Shown here one piece after another: positions 46,251 to 56,930 of a stretch of DNA of 64,000 nucleotides. Made by a program: the position numbers and the translations under genes. The notes below the pieces were generated by a model. The model searched no databases. It had not been told where the DNA came from and worked only from the letters and a program-made list of their open reading frames with translations. The stretch covers positions 6,200,001-6,264,000 of the forward strand of contig JAGYXB010000825.1 in assembly GCA_022495005.1 (NCBI GenBank). Direction: 5' to 3'. This DNA is from Rhyacophila brunnea (Eukaryota; Arthropoda; Insecta; Trichoptera; Rhyacophilidae). Each line of letters begins with the position of its first letter. Position 1 is the first letter of the stretch.

Positions 46251-46889
46251 GCCAGTAAAGGATGATAATAATCGTGGCGTTAAAATTTAAATACAAATAT
46301 GATTGTAAACTCGACATTCTAGATGTGTCGTTCACGTACGACTGACTTAACTAACACATGTGACTCAGTTGCTGCTCGTAAAACAGTCGTATACCAAGTT
46401 TTATGTTCACGCGTCGTGACTGATTCAGATGTCTCGTCTGAAAAACTTTACACACAACCAACGTCTTTCGTGAACGCTCTGAAGACAGGAACGTCCGAGC
46501 TTTCTCCGGTGAATGCGTTGAGAATTTTTGTTATTCGTGATTCGAATGACCTAATCAGTAAGAACGAGACATTAAATGTAATTGACACGAAGACTTATAT
46601 GCAAATTTAAGCGAATCATTTCCCGTGACTAGCACATACCAAACTGTGTTTAACATTCTGTAAATGTGATATTGTGATCTGAAATGATCCACTATTACTG
46701 TTCCACGAATTTGATAAGTAAGTATTAATATTTCTTTACTTTTATTAATGTGTATTTTTTGAAGGAGGATAAGTCAAACTAAAACATTCAAGTAATATAT
46801 GGTTGCTATTTTTATACACCACCATGTTCATGGAAAAAAATAGTTTGACACCTACTTTTGAGTTTTGAAATTAAAATAAGATATCTCTC

Positions 46890-47141
46890 GGTGGCGTACG
46901 GTCCATAGATGCTGTGGATGCGGAGCATGCCCAAAAATATTCGAAAAAATAAAATACATTCATAATTATTATCTATAATAAGTGCAATCGGGTAGTAAGA
47001 AAGAAAATCATATTGTAAAACACATTGTTTTAAGGATTCAATTATTTACAAAACAGTAAAAAATAATAATATAGTAGATAACGTATGTAGGTATGTATTT
47101 TTCACATAACGCCCACTAAAAAAAGTCACCGCACGCCAATG
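46890..47141. mobile_element. Possible short MITE
   Basis: Inverted ends GGTGGCGTACGGTCCA and complement of GTCACCGCACGCCAATG (that is, CATTGGCGTGCGGTGAC). About 250 bp, single copy, no visible duplication. Confidence 0.4.
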
Positions 47142-47162
47142 ATGTTGATTGATAATACTTAG

Positions 47163-47558
47163 CAGGCTCTCACATCAAAAATCGTCCGCCTCCAACGTGT
47201 CGAATAAGCCGATGTGACGTCATCGTTATTCACAAAACACATTGTCAAATGGAGCTCCGCAGATTGGTCGAATGGGATTTTTAGTTTAAAAAGAAAAATC
47301 TACTGTTGCAATCGATAAGTTGCATGCTTCTCGGGCTCCGAGTCGAAGACGTCAGGACGAATACAAACACCTAGGAATTGGAAATTCCCATACCGTCTCG
47401 TCGATCGCCGCAACCAAATATCTATACGTTTTGAAGGTTTCGTGCGACTGTCGCTAGGGAGATGTGCGCGGTTTTCATATGCGACACCGGATCGACATTC
47501 TTGGAAGGTTTGATTTATGGCTGCGCGGTAGACGGGTGAGTTTAGATGTGAGAGACGG
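47163..47558. mobile_element. MITE family I, copy 2 (inverted)
   Basis: Starts CAGGCTCTCACATCAAAAAT and ends near GAGTTTAGATGTGAGAGACG, so the two ends are inverted relatives. Reverse complement of 41,322-41,706 over most of its length. Reading frames in it are not conserved between the copies. Confidence 0.68.
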
Positions 47559-48366
47559 TTTATACTTAAATGCAAATATTTAGGTAATTCTATTGTTTTT
47601 TTTTTTTAAATAACCGGATGCGAACCCCGGAACCGGGATTCCGATTTTCCTTTTAATTGCCGAGCATGCCATTCAAATTGTTTAATGTTAACTGAACCCG
47701 TGTCCGAATCCTTTCCAAAAATGAAGGTTCTAACAGCTCTGATTTAATGTTCAAGATAGTTTCTCTGGGCTATAATTTACGAGGGTTTAAAATAAATGTC
47801 GTGTGCTTGAACCCTAATGATGGGGCCTATTAAATACGACTGCGCAAGCTAGGCGGGGAGTTTCGTGTAATTATTGTCATTATGCAATATATTTGACCCG
47901 GGGATTGCTAAGTGCTAGACCGGGAAAAGTGTCTCTCTAAATAGAGAGCATGTCCCGGAAAACTCAGCGAAGCGATTTGTATGGCAGGAAAAAGGCTTCA
48001 CGGGCTTTTCACGGTCTGATAATTTGTTTTATCTCCACAGGCACTAAGTATTATTATAAATAAATAGTACAAATGAATGATAAACGGCGGCAGGAAGCGA
48101 TTTTCCCGCTATGATTTACGCTTGTGCCGTCAGGAAAGATGTCGCCATGCCGTCTTCTCATTTTTCACGGATTGTTTTTTTGGCTTTCGCATAAATTTAT
48201 TGTCCGAGTTATCTTTCTTTTCCAATGGAAATTTTGAACGAACGTTTTGCTATGTGGTATTACCAGTTCAGTGTCGTCCCGTTGGGGCAGATAGGTGTTG
48301 ATGTGTATATCATATTATTTTACATCAATGTGCGTGCGGTGTCTTTTGTGATCAGGCATGCTTTTC

Positions 48367-49210
48367 ATGCAGAACTATTCTAAATCACATTTGAAATATT
48401 ATAGAGTTTTTTGAAACAGTCTACTTCAGTTATTTACTATTTATATAGACCAGGGGGGGCAAACTTTTTGGATGGAGGGCCAAATTCAAAAAATCAAAAT
48501 GAGCGGCGGGCCGCAAGTAAAATACCATTTTTAGATATACACTATATTTATTATCACGAAAAATAAACGTTACAAAAAAATTATGAGAAGAATGAAACTG
48601 TTCTACATTTTTTAACATTTTTTTAAATTCAGGTGTTAATTTTGTAGTTGATATTCTCAAAACTGCTTGTAAATGGGCATCGGAGATATTTGATCGTAAA
48701 GAATTTTTATTGAGGTTCATGATCGAAAATGTTTGTTCACATTTATATAGGTTGATCCAAAAATAACGAACATTTTTCTTGCATAATCTTTAAGGGCATT
48801 GTAAAATTTGGAGATTTCTTCACGACGATGCAATTCTCTTAAATCAGTGTCACACTGCAGATCAATAATCTCAAGTTGTAGCTCCGTCGGTACACTATCA
48901 ATATCTATTGAAAATGAATCGCGTACTATTGCTAAACAAATTTTAATCTATTGTCAATATTTTTAAAAAATATATAAAAAAGTTATTCGTAATCAGAAGT
49001 TCAATTAATGATGGCGGGCCGCAAAAAAATACACCGCGGGCCACATGCGGCCCGCGGGCCGCAGTTTGCCCCCCCCGATATAGACAAATGTATGCACCAT
49101 TTTATTCATCGATAATCCTACTAAAATATGATGCGTACATCCAAAAAATAATAAATAATTTCAGTTTCAATTTAAGTTGATTCAAAGAACTCTCTCCTAT
49201 AAAAATTCAA
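48367..49210. mobile_element. Palindromic MITE family J, copy 2, split by a hAT
   Basis: 48,367-48,442 and 49,086-49,210 are the two halves of a J element when compared with the complement of 21,744-21,996 (ATGCAGAACTATTCTAA, GAGTTTTTTGAAACAG, TACTTCAGTTATTTA, then TGTATGCACCATTT and AATCCTACTAAAATATGATG). The hAT element lies between. Confidence 0.8.
48451..49077 (-). mobile_element. hAT element with transposase remnant, inserted in J copy 2
   Basis: 627 bp between CAGGGGGGGCAAACTTTTTGG and its inverted relative ending TTTGCCCCCCCCG, exact 8-bp duplication ATATAGAC (48,443-48,450 and 49,078-49,085). On the minus strand a GTF2IRD2/SCAND3-like hAT C-terminus reads IDSVPTELQLEIIDLQCDTD, LRELHRREEI and, frame-shifted, NLNKNSLRSNISDAHLQAVL and RISTTKLTPEF. 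Inactive. Confidence 0.92.
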
Positions 49211-49409
49211 ATGTTAGTTTATTTATGCCTCTATTAATACTTTTGACGCGGAAGACGCACACGGTGCGTAATGACCAGGCGGCCGATCGATGTAATTAAC
49301 GTGCATTTTAAAGGGTTGCAATTAAAATCTCATTATCTATTCAGCAGCGAAAGCGTTAAAATTACAAGGGGTATTTTAATATACCTATAACATTTTAGTA
49401 GACAAACAT

Positions 49410-49670
49410 AGAGTTTGCAAAAAATCTCAAATGGAAATGGGCTGGACACAGCCCGAAGAAGGGACAATCGCTGGACAAATCTACTCATACAGTGGTACCC
49501 AAGAGGTACAAAACGTCCACAAGGTAGACCTAAAGGCCGCTGGATCGATGAAATGATTAAGTTCTGCAGAAGTACGTGGCAACGCAACGCACAGGACCGA
49601 GAAAAGTGGAATCAGCTTGGAGAGGCCTTCATCCAGCAGTGGATAGATTCAGGCTGATGATAACATTTTG
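49410..49670 (+). pseudogene. RTE-type LINE 3' end, copy 3 (longest open frame)
   Basis: Translates without interruption for 80 residues: RDNRWTNLLIQWYPRGTKRP, QGRPKGRWIDEMIKF, CRSTWQRNAQDREKWNQLGE, AFIQQWIDSG, then stop. This is the C-terminal end of an RTE-clade reverse-transcriptase protein. The TGATGATAA tail follows. Only the 3' end is present. Confidence 0.8.
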
Positions 49671-50310
49671 ACGTTGACAACTAGATATAATAGGGAACTT
49701 AAAAATAGCAAGTTCCACACCAGTAATATTATTGAGGTTATGGATACTTATTGTATCATCTGAATGTTTTGGAATACTTCTCTGTCTTAAGGCATGCGCC
49801 GCATCCACAAGCATGTATGGACCGCACACCACATTTAGGTAGATGTAATTGTATCAATTCTTAAATTAACATTTAATTAATTCACTCGGTGACGTAGGGT
49901 AGGTACTTCATGGTAGAATATAATATTTCTTGTTTCTCATTTTTTTGTTGGTATATTTTACAAAATGAATAAATAAGTAGGTATACCCGATTTGTCAACA
50001 CATTAATTGTGTACGACTCAGGGAATACAGAAACAATGGGCAGTGCGTTATCTTTTGGGTGTGGTAGTGATAATGTTTAATTCTCTAGTGTGTAGAAGTA
50101 TGGGATAAACTTAAAAACGTGTTAAAGAATATTTTATTTTCAATAGTTATGTATTAAAGTTTGTCACGTAACCGAAACGCGTATTCAATACTTATTGGTG
50201 ATATTTTAGATTTTTAGAACATTCCGGAGGCTTTGTATTTCAAGAATTTTGTGGCCTGACCGCCATTAAGAGAATCAAAATACGGATTAAAAATCTTGGT
50301 CTATGCTTAT

Positions 50311-50524
50311 CAGTGTTGCCATCTTTTTCTATGCTGATTATAGTACAAAGGTGTAAAAATTATAGTATTTCTGAAAAATATATAGTACAGGAACATTTTA
50401 CGTCTTGAATCCTTTAAAGGTATAGTATTTTGGCATATTTGGCGTAAAACTATAGTATTTTACATTTTTCGCGAAATTAAAATTATAGTATTGTACTATA
50501 ATTATAGTACGGTTGGCATCAGTG
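50311..50524. mobile_element. hAT-type MITE family N, short copy
   Basis: 214 bp, CAGTGTTGCCATCTT to GGTTGGCATCAGTG, exact 8-bp duplication ATGCTTAT (50,303-50,310 and 50,525-50,532). Interior made of AAAATTATAGTATTT-like units, as in 15,218-15,647. Confidence 0.9.
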
Positions 50525-50904
50525 ATGCTTATCTTATTAATATGTTCTGTGGTAAGGGGCATTGGTATAACCCGTAACGTCAGACGCGTGTCTGTTTCCG
50601 AAAATAGCCGAATGCCTCGTATAACAAATACGATTAATAAATTAAGGAAAACAATAAATGTATTTACATTGATTTTCAATATGTATAAAATAGATTTACA
50701 CGAAAACACCAGTAAAGTTTCAAAATATACTTACATATAGCCTAGCAAGATAGTAAAAGTATATAAAACTTAGTGTTAACATAAAATAGAAAGAATTCAT
50801 AGTAGATTTTCATTGTATCATGATTTTTTCACGGCGCCGTAAAAAAGCAAAATATATTCGAATGGATGAGCCTGTTGTTCCCCACACAGTTTCTCAATCC
50901 TAGA

Positions 50905-51140
50905 GGCCATCCATGGACTGAAACCGTATACGGTTTAGATCCGTGTGCAATACTAAACTTATGATTTTTGATCATGAAAATATATTTTCACTAAATTTGT
51001 AAGTATAAGTGTATCGTATGAACGGATACGATCAGATGCTTATAATATACTTTGTGGAAATATATTTCCATGACCAGAAAAGATAAGCTTAGTATAAGCA
51101 CACGGTTCGAAACGGCATACGGTTTCAGTCCATGGATGGC
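50905..51140. mobile_element. MITE family E, copy 2
   Basis: 236 bp, GGCCATCCATGGACTGAAAC to complement, matching 32,905-33,147. Not nested in a recognised element here. Confidence 0.85.
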
Positions 51141-52252
51141 ATACTAGACTCAAACTGGGCGCAGTTTCCCTCGTTTTCCGTTCAACGTTGAGTATTATTT
51201 TTATTCTAACTGTAGCTGAAACTTCATCGCGACAGTAGATTCGAATAACAACAATCATAATATATTAAATATATGTACGAAGGTTATCATGAAAGCAAAA
51301 GTGTGTAATGTTGGCGATAGGGGAAGAGCTGTGTGGTGCGTTTAATTTTTGTTATCTGATGAAAACATCCACTGACATATTTAAATCTATTATCGTGACC
51401 GTGCATTCAGAGCATTGATTTGATATTTCCTGAAATTATTACAACTTTTGAATAGCCCAAAGAATTTATATAAAATATCGAGACTAAACATGACTAAGGG
51501 CGGCACTTTTACAATTAATATTATCTTATTTTCATATTATTTTTTCTCATTAAACAAAACCCAGTGACATCTTGTATACATTTCCCCTACCAATAGTAAT
51601 TTGGCATTAATATTCAATCACATTGGAAGTTATAATGGACGCCTAATATCATACGATTTATATCTATATTAATTCCATGTAGTAGGCAAGTATCGCATAC
51701 CGCCATTACATGAATAATACATTAATCATGTTGTTCTTACCCGTATAAATAATGAAGCATCAGTCAAATTATTTTTGCTTGTATTTCGCTGAAAAAAAAA
51801 CACTTCCAAAGCTATCATACAAAAACTTAAAGCTCTACAAAAAATGATTTCGTGTAAGACACCTACATATACCTAGTTATATTACTATTTGTTCGACGGT
51901 GATAAAAAAGTAACTTATCGAGAAATTGTTTCTTAACTGAAGTTCGGGTAACTGTACCCCACACTGATTTCATTGCCTTATCCTAGGGATCGGCTAACTT
52001 TTCAGACTCATAGGCCACATTTAACTTTAGCTGTAGGTATTCAATATGTAAACGACGTCTAGTTCTATAGTAGACAAGGTTTCTTTGAACGTCTCATTTT
52101 TGGTGTGCACCTACCTATATGTTATATTTTCCTCACTTTCAGCTTCTTAGCCCTGTTTACCCTTAGGATCTAAAAACGTGTTTCTTGAACGATTGTAGTA
52201 GGTATATCGTGTTTCATTATTGGTGATATGTGACCATCTGATCAGCGTTGCC

Positions 52253-52618
52253 AATTTAGCGTTTTTGTTGCCAGATCTAGCAGATTGCAAAAAACGCATT
52301 TGGCTTGTGGCGTTTTTACTAGCGTTTTTTATGCCCCTAACAGCTTTAAATGTGTTGAAGAAACGCTAGATATTTAGTTTATTTATTTTCGTGCACACCA
52401 AATTTCTGACTATCAGATATGAAACATGAAACGCAAATTGAACGCCGTTGACACGATATAGGTATTTGTTGTCAATTTTGAAATATATTTCTGTTAAAAT
52501 GTGTCGTTTTCACACTTGAAATTTTATTTTCACAAAATCTACCGTTTTTTCCTGCTGAATAGCTTGTTTTCATACCCCACACCTGGCATGTTTTTGTCAA
52601 CGGCAGTTGGCAACACTG
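52253..52618. mobile_element. hAT-type MITE family R, copy 1
   Basis: 366 bp, CAGCGTTGCCAATTTAGCG to AGTTGGCAACACTG. Flanks CATCTGAT and CACATGAT agree at 6 of 8 positions, an aged hAT duplication. Contains repeated GCGTTTTT words. Confidence 0.78.
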
Positions 52619-52968
52619 CACATGATCACTTAAATTTTGTTATCTATGAACTCTTTGGTGGCCAGTCATTATAAATAAAATGAATTATATAGTAATTACG
52701 TAATCCACATACTTCAATAACGATCAAAACCGGTTTCGTCTGATTAGAATCATATTGTCAATTGATTGGTTGTTTCATGAGATACATATTTTACAAGGTT
52801 TGAGTCATAGGAAGAGAATAATATTGTTTAATACGTCATTTGAATAAATATATTGTATTGGAAGACTACTCTGAGTTTTAAAGAGCATTTTAATATTCCA
52901 CACCTGTTAAAATATGACACGATCACGGATATAGGAATCATTTTCTAGAGCCATGATTGCATGGACCC

Positions 52969-53326
52969 CACAAGGACGGTGGGGCTGACAGGGATCTAGC
53001 CTGGGGTCCCGAATTCAGGAGGGGCGTGGCGAATCGACCAGATAAGATAATACTTTAATAGTAAAAAAAAAGTCGCTATTTTCGCTCAATAATGTTATTA
53101 TTTAAAATTATGTGGTTGTAGGTACAATACAATTTTTAATAGTGTATCGATACTTGACAACTCCATAATTCAAATGGATGTATTAAAATATACACATTAA
53201 TTTTACCGCGTACACTATTTGAAAAACGCTACTATAGAGCGTCACACTGCCTTTATCCTTAGCGATAGGTAGGGGGCCGCCAAAGATCCTAGCCTGGGGG
53301 CCCGCTTCAGGATGTGGGGGCCATGC
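52969..53326. mobile_element. MITE family G, copy 2
   Basis: GCATGGACCCCACA at left and TGTGGGGGCCATGC at right, same internal blocks as 4,019-4,416 (CGATACTTGACAACTCCATA, TTAGCGATAGGTAGGGG). Confidence 0.75.
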
Positions 53327-54438
53327 ATTATTGTACCATGAACTGTGTTATCTAATGCGTCTCCTGGCATCAATATTGATGATAATGTTTGTAAGCTATC
53401 GGTCGGAATGCTTGGTTTGATCAAATAATGTATGAAAGGAAACTGGGCATATTTGAAATGAAGAAGGAAGACACTCGGCCTAGTAAGAAGAAAAGGGTCC
53501 GGATGACTTCACTGTCCGCCATGCTACTAGGCCGGACACTCGGCCGAGTGCTCAGTAATATGTTTATAGTTATATCAACCGAGCACTCGGACGAGAACAC
53601 TGTCTCGCCACGGTACTCGTTATATGTAATCAAGGCATAACTCAAGTAAATCACTGAGAAACGGTGTACGTTGCTTATATATAAACAAAGTAACATAGGT
53701 ACTACCAGGATGCGAGCAGCCATTTTGTTTTGAGCGTTGCCAATGGAAGAATAAAATAACCATAACCACGCATAATCGTTCGATTCGAAATTAGAACTGA
53801 TTTAAAAAATCATAATACGGAATGTGTAGACTAATTTTATCTTGACTCGAGCCTTAAAATACTTAAATTAAATTGTCTGATTGCGTTGAACATTGTGCAA
53901 CATTATATAAAGAATATGGTCACAGGGTATATGAATTTATATTTTACGTTCTTACTTACATCGAGATCGATTTCAATTTCAATATTTTCAGTTATCAATA
54001 GACACAATTAGTATTAATAGCAATGGTCAGCTGTCGTCACCCGTTTCTCGTGTGGCCTCGACCTTACAATCCGTTGCTATCGTTACTCGGTATGTACATT
54101 GCTGTGATTTTAGTATCGAATCGCGCGTCTCGAGTAGCCATTAATAACAATAAATTGCTTGTATTCAATGGAAGACTTTCACTGATTTTATTTTGTTGCT
54201 ATTGCTCCTAAATTTAATATTTCCGGGTAGTTTGTAGCAGCCAAAAAAAACTCCTTTATTGTGTTTTGTATTGTAATAATTGAGTTCTGTTTTTTTCATC
54301 TCTTTTTTAATTCTTTTTTTGTTTGTATAAAATAATCAAGTTTCATTCTCAGGCGTTAATTTAATGTGATTGGATGAACAATCATTTGGAAATCTGAATC
54401 AAATAACTACAAAGTGTATTCGATTGTTAGCATGGAAG

Positions 54439-54540
54439 CAGTATTGTCAACTGTCAAAAACATGCCAGACGGGGTATGAAAACGAGCTATTTGGCAGGAA
54501 AAACGCTAGGTTTTGTGAAAATTAAATTTCAATACCATGT
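54439..54540. mobile_element. MITE family R, partial inverted copy
   Basis: CAGTATTGTCAACTGTC, then AAAACATGCC, GGGGTATGAAAAC and GGCAGGAAAAACG match the complement of the right part of 52,253-52,618. The other end is missing. Confidence 0.65.
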
Positions 54541-54742
54541 TTTGCCTATCGAAATCACATCACATTTTTTATTAATCTAACACTAAGTAATACTTAGGTA
54601 ATACCAGAAAGTAGAATCCCTGGTAACCGCCAATCCGATGCCACATGCCTAATCAGTAATCACACATTAAATTATAATATCTGATACCATTATATCAATA
54701 TAACGCCAAGAATGCTCCTATTGTTTCATTGTGTTGTTGCAG

Positions 54743-54780
54743 ATATTTAATTAAGGTAGGTCGACACCTTAATTAAATAT
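54743..54780. other. Perfect hairpin, 15-bp stem and 8-base loop
   Basis: ATATTTAATTAAGGT, loop AGGTCGAC, then the exact complement. No tail of Ts and no gene nearby, so not read as a terminator. It may be a relic of a palindromic element. Confidence 0.5.
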
Positions 54781-55439
54781 TTGAATAAATAAACTAAATA
54801 TCTAGATTATTTTCCGCACATTTAATGCTGCCGAATACTAATAAAAACGCCATAAGCTGGATGCAATTTTTGCAGCTAGATCCGTATAGAAAAATGCTAG
54901 ATCGGGCAAGAAAAACTCAAAGTTGGCAACGCTGCACGGAAGAGGTATGGAGCGAAACCACATCCGCGGGAGACAAATTCGCCGAAGATGTAAATAATTT
55001 TAGATTCGCATGACGTTTTATACCTTATTATAAATGTTATTTATCTTGCAATTTTGTGCATAGGCAGGTAGTATAGATAGCTAGAAGAGTTAGAGCGGAG
55101 TTATGTCTCTCCAGCGATTCCTGCATAGCCGAAGGTATTAACAGTCACGTAGCATCATTCACTGCCCTCCGCGTCGATCTTAAACGTCTCCACTACCTCT
55201 CTGCTATGTGGTCAGAGTACTGCAGCACTCTCTGGAAACCTATTTTTGCTGAGCCGATCGTTCACGTTAATTTATTCTAACACCACATTTCAAATGAATC
55301 AATCTCAAGCCTCAAGTCTCGACACCATAAAGAAAGATTAAGAACTTTGATCCATTTTGATGTGGCATTAGTTTTCCATATGATTTTATTCAAACTTTTC
55401 AATGTTCCTTTGGCGGCGCGCGGTCTGCGGTTAATATCC

Positions 55440-55560
55440 TAATCTATTGGGTACTGTCACACCCCCGAATTGTCCCCATTTGGGGATGTCTAAAGAGCCC
55501 TGAACCATTTCGAGCTGACTCATAGTAATGATTGATTACGAAAAAAATAAAATATCTGGC
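55440..55560 (-). repeat. Repeat P, copy 2
   Basis: On the minus strand it ends GACATCCCCAAATGGGGAC, then AATTCGGGGGTGTGACA, matching 16,066-16,100 at about 32 of 35 positions, with TTTCGTAATCA upstream in both. Confidence 0.5.
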
Positions 55561-56930
55561 AACGCTTTAAGTCCCAGCCATTGAAAAAATTACTGGCAAC
55601 GTTGCATATTTTGTACACCGCTTTTGTGATGGGAGATCGCTTGCAGCGCTGAAGCGCTTCTCGCTGAAAGCGAAATCGAAAGCAAAAGTTTTGGCGGCAG
55701 ACGCTTCTAAACATCCAAACTATAAATAAGTGTCAAACTCGTCCTCCGCAAAAATTAGAAAAAATGTTTAAAAATGTAGCTGTAAAAAGTATAAGTTAAA
55801 TAAAAATCGCCGTTTTCGACCATTCCGATGTATTTATTTGTTCACTCCCAAGTCCCAAATTACAGAGGATGACCAGTAACCAGCAAAATAAGCGAGAAGA
55901 GGAAGCATCTTTTCGCTCTCGCACTTGACGGGAGATGATAGTACCTACTCGAAATACTCCAGATTGACGATTAAAGTCAAGATGTGAACACCGTGTTTTA
56001 TTCGTAACAATTCAGGCTCTGAGTTGGACTGAAGGTAGTCTGGAGGATAGACTCTAGGGTTTATTCGAGCTTTCTGATGATTGCAAATTGTGGTGATCAT
56101 ATAAATCCGATAAAGCTGCGTTTACCTTGCAATACATAATACAATATGTAAGGGAAATCGGTGGAAAGCGGATAATCCGATGGATAAACAAACTGGTTTC
56201 GGCAAAGTCATGTCATCATAATGGAAGAGAGACATTCATTCAACAGTGGAAAATTTTGATCCAAGTAGAAGTATATTGTCACATCTAGCCCCTTGTAGTG
56301 AATGGCGGCTATTATAATGAAATTAACAGTGCGGTAACCTAACCATGCAAGAAGTTCGCAGGCAGGTTCGCTTGATCCTTGGCGTCTCTGCGGTCTGTTG
56401 GGCACCGGCACGGTACGGCGAGACGGCCGCTGCCTACAACACACAGTTCTTCTGTTTATAACATTCATTTTTTACTATTATGCACGGTTTGCGGAGGTAT
56501 ATTTTGTGTTTAGCGGCTAGTACTTGGAATCGGACCGGCTGCGAGCTTGGTGACTCACTGGTCATGGATGGTGAGATACCATGATGCATCAATGAGTGTG
56601 CGTATCTCAGGTGACTACCGTAATAATATATCCATTTACGTCATCAGCGAAAATTGCAACACATTAGGCCAATATTTCCTAAAACGTGTATTGTGCAGGT
56701 GTTATCTAAATAAAAATATTCATTTAAAATGTTGAATTACTCTCAATATAATGACATGTATTTTTTTCACTTCGCGATTATATAGAACGGGGAAGACGGG
56801 GCACATTGATGCGTTTTTTTTATACCATTGAAGTGAAGAGAAATGATAAAATGTAGACAAACATTTTATCACTTCTTCATCTTTATCATTTTAATTTTTA
56901 AATAACGGTTTTGACAACGAGTAGTTTTAG

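Noticed and set aside
46323..46610. 95-residue frame, MCRSRTTDLT start
   Set aside because: No recognisable family, no context, and surrounding sequence looks like repeat DNA.
47300..47575. 91-residue minus-strand frame and its relative at 41,223-41,438
   Set aside because: Both lie in MITE family I, and the two copies do not preserve a common protein.
54825..55013. 62-residue frame with DPYRKMLDRARKTQSWQRC
   Set aside because: Too short, not recognised, no splice evidence, and no copy elsewhere in the window.
56208..56468. 86-residue minus-strand frame rich in arginine, and a possible fifth RTE end (CATTCATTCAACAGTGG)
   Set aside because: Only one short word resembles the RTE 3' landmark and the frame shows no known domain.
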